The notes beneath the pieces were generated by a model. It was not told the origin of the DNA and did no database searches. It was given only the letters and a program-made list of their open reading frames with translations. Of a stretch of 18,406 nucleotides of DNA, positions 7,280 through 14,396 are shown piece after piece (the first letter of the stretch is position 1; each line of letters begins with the position of its first letter). The translations under genes and the position numbers were made by a program. The stretch is from NCBI GenBank assembly GCA_041582695.1, contig JBFIBB010000039.1, positions 1 through 18,406 on the forward strand, read 5' to 3'. Origin of the DNA: JAWKWH01 sp041582695. Lineage in GTDB: Bacteria; Pseudomonadota; Alphaproteobacteria; Rhizobiales; Rhizobiaceae.

Positions 7280-7788
7280 TGAGCGTCTTGCCTGCCCTGC
7301 CCGTGGTTCTCGTTTTTGGCGCGGTATTGCTGGCGCTTGTCGTGGCAATTGCGGTCATCGATATTCGCCGGCTGATCATTCCGGACGGTCTCAATCTGGG
7401 CCTTGCCGCAACGGGGTTCGGCTACCAGTTCTGGACGCTCGGGCGGGTTCCTCTCCTCGCCCTCGTCTTTTCGCTTTTGTTGCTGTCGCTTTTCTGGACC
7501 ATACGCCGCTGGTTCGAAATGACCCGCGGACAGTCCGGCCTGGGGCTCGGCGACGTCAAGATGGCGGGAGCGTCGGCGCTGTGGATCAACCCCTGGAACC
7601 TGGCGCTGTTTATGCTGCTTACTTGTTCCGCTGCCTTGTTATTTGTCTTTTTCTCATTCCTACGCGGCGGTACGATAGATCTGAAAACAAAAGTTCCGTT
7701 CGGGCCTTTTTTAGGCCTAGGAGTTTTTGTTACATGGATGCTTGAAAACAGCGGAATGCCGACTTTCATTCCGGATGGAGGAAACTGA
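7279..7788 (+). CDS. gspO: Prepilin peptidase, short A24 type (GspO-like)
   Basis: Inner-membrane aspartate protease expected to cleave the leaders of GspG, GspK and the other pseudopilins. The 169-residue protein is polytopic. The two catalytic aspartates of family A24 are visible: D28 in the segment AVIDIRRLIIPDGLN and D92 in the GLGDVKM motif (GxGD), with KVPFGPFLGLG near residue 137. It lacks the N-terminal cytoplasmic methylase domain and zinc cysteines of PilD/PulO (about 270-290 residues), resembling the CpaA/TadV size class. The start is taken as ATG 7279, overlapping the gspD stop (TGATG) by one base; a GTG immediately before it is the alternative. It overlaps gspG downstream by one base. 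Location between gspD and gspG argues for a T2SS role rather than a Tad pilus role. Confidence 0.88.
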   Translation: MSVLPALPVVLVFGAVLLALVVAIAVIDIRRLIIPDGLNLGLAATGFGYQFWTLGRVPLLALVFSLLLLSLFWTIRRWFEMTRGQSGLGLGDVKMAGASALWINPWNLALFMLLTCSAALLFVFFSFLRGGTIDLKTKVPFGPFLGLGVFVTWMLENSGMPTFIPDGGN

Positions 7789-8270
7789 TGGATCTTCGCA
7801 AGGCGAACAGGCTCGGGGGCCTGACCAGCGGCGATCTTCCGACGCCCCCGGAACACCAAAAATCAGACAAACAGGACGGTTTCACGCTCGTCGAGCTTCT
7901 TGTCGTGCTGGCCATCATCGCGCTTATCGCAACGCTGGCAGCCCCGCAGGTTCTTCGCTACCTGGGATCTGCCAGATCGGACGCGGCGATGGCGCAGATA
8001 CGCAATATCGAGAGCGCGCTTGAACTGTTCTACATCGACAATCTGCGATACCCGACCAACGAAGAAGGCTTGGCCGTGCTTTCCGTGCCGACAGCGGATC
8101 TTCAGGCCCGGTGGAACGGCCCCTACCTGAAAAAGGCAGATGCGCTGACCGATCCCTGGGGCAAGCCGTACGTTTACGAGTTCGCGAACAATACTGTCAC
8201 CATTCGCTCCTACGGTCGAGACGGGAAGGAAAACGGGACCGGCGAAGACAGGGATCTGAGCAACAACTAG
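7788..8270 (+). CDS. gspG: T2SS major pseudopilin GspG
   Basis: Major subunit of the periplasmic pseudopilus that pushes substrates through GspD. The 160-residue precursor has a prepilin site DG/FTLVELLVVL with cleavage after Gly31 and the key Glu5 of the mature protein at residue 36. One hydrophobic helix is followed by the GspG fold: RNIESALELFYIDNLRYPT, then GLAVL, WNGPYLKK and DPWGKPYVYE. The C-terminal SYGRDGKENGTGEDRDLSN corresponds to the calcium-binding loop of major pseudopilins. The ATG overlaps the peptidase stop by one base and has GGAGG (7777-7781) six bases upstream, so the start is well supported. The leader of 31 residues is unusually long and rich in charged residues. gspH, gspI and gspJ do not follow it. 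Confidence 0.95.
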   Translation: MDLRKANRLGGLTSGDLPTPPEHQKSDKQDGFTLVELLVVLAIIALIATLAAPQVLRYLGSARSDAAMAQIRNIESALELFYIDNLRYPTNEEGLAVLSVPTADLQARWNGPYLKKADALTDPWGKPYVYEFANNTVTIRSYGRDGKENGTGEDRDLSNN

Positions 8271-8331
8271 GAGATCGCTGGCGAGCCGAACCGACTTGCC
8301 GTGGCGTACACTATCCGATGGTTGTGCTTGT

Positions 8332-8343
8332 CGATTTAAATCG
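8332..8343. promoter_or_regulatory. Palindrome CGATTTAAATCG before the propeller fusion gene
   Basis: A perfect 12-base palindrome in the 135-base gap between gspG and the fusion gene, 62 bases before the ATG. A longer inverted repeat, GGCGTAC (8303-8309) and GTACGCC (8360-8366), brackets it. It may be an operator that separates control of the downstream genes from the T2SS arm. No promoter hexamers of quality and no T-tailed terminator were found in the gap. Confidence 0.35.
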
Positions 8344-8392
8344 GTGGCGCGCGAAGTTCGTACGCCGAAGCAAATGTGAATGTCTTTTGCAC

Positions 8393-8397
8393 GGAGG
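8393..8397 (+). promoter_or_regulatory. Ribosome binding site deciding the fusion gene start
   Basis: GGAGG eight bases before ATG 8406. It favours this ATG over the in-frame GTG at 8376, which has no comparable site. Confidence 0.65.
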
Positions 8398-8405
8398 CAG
8401 AGACG

Positions 8406-11400
8406 ATGGAATTCATAATTGCCAGACCGTTCGGGAAACGGTTCTTTCTCGCTCTGCTGCTTGTGGCGGTGATCGCCGTCCAGTTCTGGACCCAGTCACG
8501 CTATCCCTCGCTGAACGAAAAGGCGATGATGAGCGGAGCTATCCAGCTTGAGGATCCGCTCAGTTTCGAAGCGCATTACGAAATACGCGACGAATATCCC
8601 GTCTGGAAGAAGATCGGCCTGTCAACACTGAACTGGGTTCACACCAACGAGCGCGGCATGACTTTCGGCGTGCTTTTCGGCGGCGCGTTTCTAACCATGC
8701 TCGGCTATCTGAGGCGGCGCAGCTTCAAGGGCCGCTTTGCCAATTCGCTTGCCGGGATGGGCTTCGGTGCGCCCTTGGGCGTATGTGTCAACTGCGCCGC
8801 GCCAATCGCCAAGGCGCTCTATTCGGGTGGCGCACGCGTCGAATCCGTGCTTTCGGCGATGGTCGCTTCCCCGACCCTGAATGTCGTCGTGCTGACGATG
8901 CTGTTTTCGATCATGCCAGCCTATATGGCTTTCACGAAAATAGCGCTGAGCATCTTCATAATCCTCGTCGCCGTGCCGGTCATCTGCCGCTTCCTGCCAA
9001 CGGAGCAACTGCAGGTGCCCGATGAACAACGCAAAGCATCCAGAATTCCGGTCCCCGCTCTGCCCTATGCCGAAATTGAAACGTTGCCGCAGGCGGTGGG
9101 CTACTTCGTCTGGGATTTCATCCGTAATCTCTGGTACATCGTCAGCAGGACCGTTCCCCTGATGTTCGTCGCCGGGTTTCTGGGCGCCGTGATCGCCACA
9201 TTGCTGCCGGCGGGTTTGCTCTACGGCACGCCTTTCAATGTCTTTATCCTGCTTGCGGCTTCGATCGTCGGGACCTTCCTGCCTGTGCCGATCGGTTTCG
9301 ACGTCGTCGTGTCCGGCGCGCTCCTGGGCAGCGGGCTGGACACAGGGTATGTCATGGCGCTGCTGTTCACGCTCGGCATCTTCTCGATCTATTCCTATTT
9401 TGTCGTTGCGGGCGCGATCTCCCTGCGGGCGGCATCGATGCTGGGCGGTGTCGTCATCGTTGTCGGCGTCATCGCGGGAACCGCCGTCCACTATTATCAC
9501 GCATACAAGACCAAACGAGCGCTCGAAATACTGACCGGATTCGAGTTCTCGCTCATAAGTTCCGCACATGCGGCCGAGTTGGAGCCGGCGCCATTTGCCG
9601 ACGGCGACGGCAACAGAATTTCAATCACGCGATTGCCTTTCGGCGAGCGAAGCGCCGCCGGCGACAAACCGTTTACGCGGATAGAAGCCTGGAAGATAGG
9701 CATCGATCAGGAAATCGAGTTCTCGATGGCCGACATGTGGCCGCCTTTCTGGGAGGGACGCAGCGTCACCGCCGGCGATTACGATGGTGACGGCGACAAG
9801 GATATCGTCATCGCGTCGACGGTGAAGGGGCTGCACTTCTACGTCAATGATGGTCACGGGCAATTCTCGCCGGCGGCGGTGGAAATCGGGCCGCTCGAGA
9901 CAATGCCGGTTTTCAATGCCGCGCTGGTCGATATCGACAATGACGGCTGGCTCGACCTGTTCGTTGCTACTTACCAGCAGGGCAACTACATCCTGAAAAA
10001 CAGGCAGGGCGCGTTCGACGCTGCTGATCTACAACCAATCGCCAACCGCGATGACGCACTGCTGTCGCTAGCGGCCAGTTTCGGCGATGTCGACCGCGAC
10101 GGCGATCTGGACCTTGCTCTCGGCAACTGGGCCGCGGGCTGGTACCGGCGGATTCCCGGCGCGGAATCGACGAACCGCATCATCTTCAATCACGACGGCG
10201 TTCTAACCGGCGAAGACTTTCGCGAATTGCCGGGCATTCCGGGTGAAACGCTGACAATGCTGCTGTCAGATATCGACGGCGATGGCGCCGCCGACCTGCT
10301 GGAAGGCAACGATTTCGAGGTGCCCGATTATTTCAGTCTCGGCGACGGAAAAGGCGGCTTCAAGATGATCCGCAACCAAGAGGGCGTGATCCCGGTGACC
10401 ACCACCACAACGATGGCAATCAAGACCGCTGATCTGCACAATGACGGTACGCCGGAGATTTATGTCGCCCAGATCGCGGGCCGTTCGTCGGGAGTTTCGA
10501 AGAGGCTGAAGATGCGTCCGCTGGAGCAGTATTGCTCCGGGATCGAGCGCGACGCCGACCGCGCCACCTGCGAAAAGAACATGGAGATCAAGACCTGGTA
10601 CAAGTCGGGCAACAATTTCGATCCGAATTTTGCCTCAAAATGTGAAGAGCTCGATGGCGTCTATCGCGACGAGTGCAAAGGCATGCTCGTCAAGGACCTG
10701 GCGATCCAGAACAACGACCCATCGATTTGCGGCCTGATTCCGGCAAGCCAGAAGAAGCCCAGGCAGTATTGCGACATCCATTTCCAGCCAATCCGCAATC
10801 CGACTGCGGTGGAGCTTGAGGAAAGCATTCGTCAGATCAAGCGCCGTAATGTGCTCTTGTCGAGAAAGGCCGACGGAACCTATGAGGACCTCGCTGAAGC
10901 GCAAGGCCTGGAGGTCGGCGGCTGGAGTTGGGATGTCAAGATCGCGGATTTCGACAACGATGGCTGGCAGGACGTTTACATCGTCAACGGGACATGGGTG
11001 CCAAACGAAGTCAGCCCTTCGAACCTGTTCTTTCACAACAATGGCGACGGCACGTTCACGGAAGCTTCAGGGCCCTTCGGACTCGAGGACTACCTGATCA
11101 CGGCGGCGGCCGCGATGGCGGATTTCGACAACGATGGCGATCTGGACGTGATCACCATTCCGGTGAACGGACCGGTGGCGGCTTTCATCAACAACGCCGC
11201 GTCAGGCAACGCGATCGGGTTCGAATTCGACGATTCCATCGGAAACCGGTTTGGCATCGGCGCCCGCGTTGAAATCACCTTCGATGGCGGCAAGAAGCAG
11301 ATGCGGGAATTGCAGAGCGGCGGCGGGTTCATGTCGTTTGACGCGCCGGCGGCGTTTTTCGGTCTCGGCGCAGCCGAACAGATAGAACAGGTTGCAATCA

Positions 11401-11501
11401 ACTGGGCCGACGGCGGTTCGACGACAATAAGCCAAGCCCTTCCGGCGGGCGCTGTCTACCGCATCGCCAGAAGCCGGGAAACGGAAAACCAAAGCAACTA
11501 A
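8406..11501 (+). CDS. Permease / FG-GAP propeller / ASPIC-UnbV fusion protein
   Basis: A 1031-residue protein of unknown function with two contrasting halves. Residues 1-370 are strongly hydrophobic, with roughly ten membrane segments. The segment GAPLGVCVNCAAPIAKALYS carries a CxxC (C127, C130) and recalls the ArsP/DUF318 permease fold; a related Pro/Gly segment (PVPIGFDVVVSGALLGSG) suggests two internal halves. At 387-391 lies AHAAE, like a signal peptidase I site. Then come seven calcium-loop repeats of FG-GAP/VCBS type, at about 456 (DYDGDGDKD), 506, 558, 619, 673, 846 (DFDNDGWQD) and 903, enough for one seven-bladed propeller. A cysteine-rich insert (710-789) interrupts them between repeats five and six. 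Residues about 935-1020 resemble ASPIC/UnbV (RFGIGARVEITF, LGAAEQIEQVAINWADG). Known family members suggest calcium-dependent binding; transport by the first half is inference. It lies 135 bases after gspG and 75 before the first Sel1 gene. Confidence 0.82.
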   Translation: MEFIIARPFGKRFFLALLLVAVIAVQFWTQSRYPSLNEKAMMSGAIQLEDPLSFEAHYEIRDEYPVWKKIGLSTLNWVHTNERGMTFGVLFGGAFLTMLGYLRRRSFKGRFANSLAGMGFGAPLGVCVNCAAPIAKALYSGGARVESVLSAMVASPTLNVVVLTMLFSIMPAYMAFTKIALSIFIILVAVPVICRFLPTEQLQVPDEQRKASRIPVPALPYAEIETLPQAVGYFVWDFIRNLWYIVSRTVPLMFVAGFLGAVIATLLPAGLLYGTPFNVFILLAASIVGTFLPVPIGFDVVVSGALLGSGLDTGYVMALLFTLGIFSIYSYFVVAGAISLRAASMLGGVVIVVGVIAGTAVHYYHAYKTKRALEILTGFEFSLISSAHAAELEPAPFADGDGNRISITRLPFGERSAAGDKPFTRIEAWKIGIDQEIEFSMADMWPPFWEGRSVTAGDYDGDGDKDIVIASTVKGLHFYVNDGHGQFSPAAVEIGPLETMPVFNAALVDIDNDGWLDLFVATYQQGNYILKNRQGAFDAADLQPIANRDDALLSLAASFGDVDRDGDLDLALGNWAAGWYRRIPGAESTNRIIFNHDGVLTGEDFRELPGIPGETLTMLLSDIDGDGAADLLEGNDFEVPDYFSLGDGKGGFKMIRNQEGVIPVTTTTTMAIKTADLHNDGTPEIYVAQIAGRSSGVSKRLKMRPLEQYCSGIERDADRATCEKNMEIKTWYKSGNNFDPNFASKCEELDGVYRDECKGMLVKDLAIQNNDPSICGLIPASQKKPRQYCDIHFQPIRNPTAVELEESIRQIKRRNVLLSRKADGTYEDLAEAQGLEVGGWSWDVKIADFDNDGWQDVYIVNGTWVPNEVSPSNLFFHNNGDGTFTEASGPFGLEDYLITAAAAMADFDNDGDLDVITIPVNGPVAAFINNAASGNAIGFEFDDSIGNRFGIGARVEITFDGGKKQMRELQSGGGFMSFDAPAAFFGLGAAEQIEQVAINWADGGSTTISQALPAGAVYRIARSRETENQSN

Positions 11502-11576
11502 AGGTACGACTCTGCCAGCCCGCCTGCTGCGCGCCATTTGCGCGGCCAAATAACCGAAAGATCGGGATACAGGTTC

Positions 11577-13106
11577 ATGCGTTTCAAAACATCGATTGCA
11601 CCGGCCATTCTGGCACTTTGCACCGCAATGGCTGTCCCCGTTCCGGCAGGAGCGCAGGAAACAGCGAAGCCCGTCGAAATGGCGGATTCCGAGCAGGCCT
11701 ATGCAAAGGGGGATTTCAAGACGGCTATTTCGGTTCTGAAGATTCTCGCAGACGACGGCAACGCGCTGGCCCAATTCCGGCTCGCACACATGCTTATCGA
11801 GGGAAAGGGCGAGGAGCAGAACCTTCCGGTCGCAATTGAATGGCTGCGGAAATCGTCCGATCAGGGACATGCAGACGCGTTGACGCTGCTCGGCAGGCTC
11901 TATCTCGACGGCCAGGGAGTCGAAGCTGATCCAAAACAGGCGGCGGCGTTGCTCACCCGTGGCGCTGAGAAGGGCAACAAGACGGCGCAATACTATATCG
12001 GAAAGATGTACCGCGCCGGCGTCGGGGTGGAAAAGAACGCCGCGGCGGCGGTACCCTGGCTCCTTGCCGCGGCGAGCGCCGAGATGGCCCAGGCACAATT
12101 CGAACTCGGCAACATGTATGCGGTCGGCGAAGGCGTGGAAAAGGATATCTCTTCCGCAGAGATGTGGTTCCTGCGTGCTGCTGAAAACGGTTTGATCGCT
12201 GCCCAATATACGCTTGCCAGCAACTACGCGCGCGGTTCGGGTCTCGGCAAAGACGAACTGAAGGCGGTGGAATGGTATGAGAAAGCCGCCGAAGCGGGGC
12301 TGGTAAGGGCGCAGCGCGAACTCGGCGGAATGTATCTGACAGGTGTCGGCGGCAAACCGGACTACGCCGCTGCGCAGAAGTGGTTTGATCGCGCAGCGAA
12401 GAACGGCGACCCGGTCTCGCAGACCAATCTGGCGTATATGTTTGCGTCCGGGACCGGAGTCGAGAAGGACGAGGCGCTAGCGGCGAAGTGGTACCAGCAG
12501 GCTGCGGAGAACGGTTATGTTCGCGCTCAGGCGGCGCTCGCGCTGTTCTACGAAACCGGGCGCGGAGTCGAAAAGGACGACGGCCAGGCGGCCCGCTGGT
12601 ATCGGGCCGCGGCTTTGGCTGGTAACGATGTGGCAGCTGCCAAGCTTGGTACAATGCTGATCGACGGCCGGGCCGATGCTCGACAGGACGAGGAATCAGC
12701 GCGCTGGATTGCCGCCGCAGCCGCGAGCGGCCTGAAAACCGCGGTCGACTGGCTGGAAGCCGAGATCAAAAACGGTTCCCATGACGCCGAATACCACTTG
12801 GCCCGTTTGTATGCCGAAGGCAGTGGCGTGGAAGCAGACGCCCCCCGCGCGATCAGCCTGATACAAAAGGCCGCCGAGGGCGGCGTCATTGGCGCGCAGC
12901 TCGATCTGGCCAAGCGGCAGGCGACTGGCGACGGCGTTGCGCAGGACTATGTTGCCGCGCACAAATGGGCCAATCTTGCCGCCATCAGCGGGGCTGAAGA
13001 AGCGATCAAGATGCGCGACACATTCACCAAGCTCATGACGCCCGATCAGGTGGCGGATGCGCAAAAGCAGGCGCGTGACTGGATTGCCCGCAGCAGGCAG
13101 CAGTAA
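11577..13106 (+). CDS. Exported Sel1-repeat protein (about 11 repeats)
   Basis: A 509-residue protein with an N-terminal signal peptide (MRFKTSIAPAILALC..., likely cleavage AGA/QE near residue 28). The remainder is a solenoid of about eleven 36-residue Sel1 (TPR-like) repeats of the form LGxMYxxGxGVxKDxxxAxxWxxxAAxxGxxxAQ. It ends in the capping segment KWANLAAISGAEEAIKMRD...MTPDQVADAQKQA, common in Sel1 proteins. Such solenoids bind protein partners; in alphaproteobacteria the periplasmic regulator ExoR is a smaller example. No catalytic motif is seen. ATG 11577 is preferred to the in-frame TTG at 11538 because it places the signal peptide at the terminus, although the binding site before it is weak. 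The stop overlaps the next Sel1 gene's ATG by one base (TAATG). Partner and function are unknown. Confidence 0.88.
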   Translation: MRFKTSIAPAILALCTAMAVPVPAGAQETAKPVEMADSEQAYAKGDFKTAISVLKILADDGNALAQFRLAHMLIEGKGEEQNLPVAIEWLRKSSDQGHADALTLLGRLYLDGQGVEADPKQAAALLTRGAEKGNKTAQYYIGKMYRAGVGVEKNAAAAVPWLLAAASAEMAQAQFELGNMYAVGEGVEKDISSAEMWFLRAAENGLIAAQYTLASNYARGSGLGKDELKAVEWYEKAAEAGLVRAQRELGGMYLTGVGGKPDYAAAQKWFDRAAKNGDPVSQTNLAYMFASGTGVEKDEALAAKWYQQAAENGYVRAQAALALFYETGRGVEKDDGQAARWYRAAALAGNDVAAAKLGTMLIDGRADARQDEESARWIAAAAASGLKTAVDWLEAEIKNGSHDAEYHLARLYAEGSGVEADAPRAISLIQKAAEGGVIGAQLDLAKRQATGDGVAQDYVAAHKWANLAAISGAEEAIKMRDTFTKLMTPDQVADAQKQARDWIARSRQQ

Positions 13107-14362
13107 TGACGAAAATCCCGTCCGCTTCCAGATTTCTGCTGGCGCTCGTACTGACTACGGCATTGCTCGCGCCCTGCCGTGCCGAAACGCTCGACGATGC
13201 GATGGCATTGTTGAAGCAGGGCAATGTCGTCCACGCAATCAAACAGTTGGAACCCCTCGCCTCTTCAGGATCGGCAGAGGCGCAATTCCAACTCGCTTCG
13301 ATCTACCGCAGCGGAATCGGCATTCCGCAGGACTTCGCGGCCGCCTCGAAATGGCTGCTGCTGGCTGCAAAGAGCGGCCATGCGGACTCACAGAACGAAA
13401 TCGGCCGCATGTATTTCGCCGGTCTTGGTGTGGAACGCAACGCAGCAGAGGCCCAGCGCTGGCTGACAGCAGCGGCCGAGCAGGGCAAGCCGGAACATCA
13501 GTTCGACCTGGCGAGTTCGCTCGAAGCCGGCTTAGGCGGAGCGCCAGACTACACGATGGCTGCGGCATGGTACTCCAAGGCTGCCGAGCAGGGATCGGTC
13601 AAGGCGATCGCGAGTCTGGGTCTGCTGTACTATCAGGGTCAAGGTGTCGAAAAGGACCTGGCAAAGGCGCTGGAACTTCTGACCAGAGCGGCCGAAGAAG
13701 GTGATGCGCGAGCGCAGAACAATCTCGGACTGATGTATGTGAAGGGGGAAGGCACCGCGCAGGACTACGCGCAAGCCGTCAAATGGTTCCAAGCGGCGAC
13801 CGACCAGGGCCTGGCAAAGGCGATGACAAATCTTGGCGTCATGTACGACAATGGTTTCGGGGTTCCGCAAGACGACGCCAAGGCGATCGAACTGTACCGG
13901 ATGGGCGGCAGGACGGCCGGCATCGATGCCGGACAGGAAGTCGCCGAAACCGATTTTCTCTATGATCCGCGCTTCGTTCAGATTAACCCCGAAGCCGACA
14001 CCCCCGAAATGCTTGCAATCGCCGCCAACCGGGGCGACCCGGTTGCCATGTTCCTGATGGGTTATGTCTATTCCGGAACCGGCAAGACAAATCCGGATTT
14101 CGTGCAGGCTGCGCACTGGTACCGGAAGGCGGCCGAACGCGGATTGCCGGCGGCGATGGCCAATCTGGGCCTGATGCACATGCGGGGCCAGGGCGTGCCG
14201 CAGGATTATGTATTTGGCTACATGTGGATAAGTCTCGCAGCAGCGGCGGGTCTCGCGGAAGCGATGCAAATTCGCGATTCCGTGGCGGCGAGCCTCACCC
14301 CCGGCCAGCTTAACGAGGCGCAGGAACTGGCGCTACAGCAATGGCCGTTGAACAAGAACTGA
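13106..14362 (+). CDS. Exported Sel1-repeat protein (about 8 repeats)
   Basis: A 418-residue secreted or periplasmic protein with a signal peptide (basic start, hydrophobic core FLLALVLTTALLA, likely cleavage CRA/ET near residue 26). About eight Sel1 repeats follow: six contiguous ones, then a spacer (about residues 272-305, containing VAETDFLYDPRFVQINPEAD) without repeat character, and two more. It closes with the same kind of cap as its neighbour (GYMWISLAAAAGLAEAMQIRDSV, LTPGQLNEAQELA). The two genes overlap by one base and their repeats are alike, suggesting duplication and joint action, perhaps as a two-part scaffold. The next gene begins 34 bases after its stop. No enzyme motif is visible and the ligand cannot be told from sequence. 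Confidence 0.87.
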   Translation: MTKIPSASRFLLALVLTTALLAPCRAETLDDAMALLKQGNVVHAIKQLEPLASSGSAEAQFQLASIYRSGIGIPQDFAAASKWLLLAAKSGHADSQNEIGRMYFAGLGVERNAAEAQRWLTAAAEQGKPEHQFDLASSLEAGLGGAPDYTMAAAWYSKAAEQGSVKAIASLGLLYYQGQGVEKDLAKALELLTRAAEEGDARAQNNLGLMYVKGEGTAQDYAQAVKWFQAATDQGLAKAMTNLGVMYDNGFGVPQDDAKAIELYRMGGRTAGIDAGQEVAETDFLYDPRFVQINPEADTPEMLAIAANRGDPVAMFLMGYVYSGTGKTNPDFVQAAHWYRKAAERGLPAAMANLGLMHMRGQGVPQDYVFGYMWISLAAAAGLAEAMQIRDSVAASLTPGQLNEAQELALQQWPLNKN

Positions 14363-14396
14363 TGAAGAACACGGCCGGGACTGGACTGGAGTCGAT

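Noticed and set aside
8691..9569. Minus-strand open frame of 292 codons
   Set aside because: Antisense to the membrane half of the fusion; a highly charged product opposite hydrophobic codons is a typical artefact.
11502..11576. GC-rich inverted repeat between the fusion gene and the first Sel1 gene
   Set aside because: Arms around GCGCGC-catttg-CGCGGC are short and imperfect, with no T-run; not enough to call a terminator.
11202..12206. Minus-strand open frame of 334 codons
   Set aside because: It crosses the end of the propeller fusion and the start of the Sel1 protein, both well supported on the plus strand; its product has no recognisable domain.
13532..14269. Minus-strand open frame of 245 codons
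   Set aside because: Lies wholly opposite clear Sel1 repeats and shows no family features.
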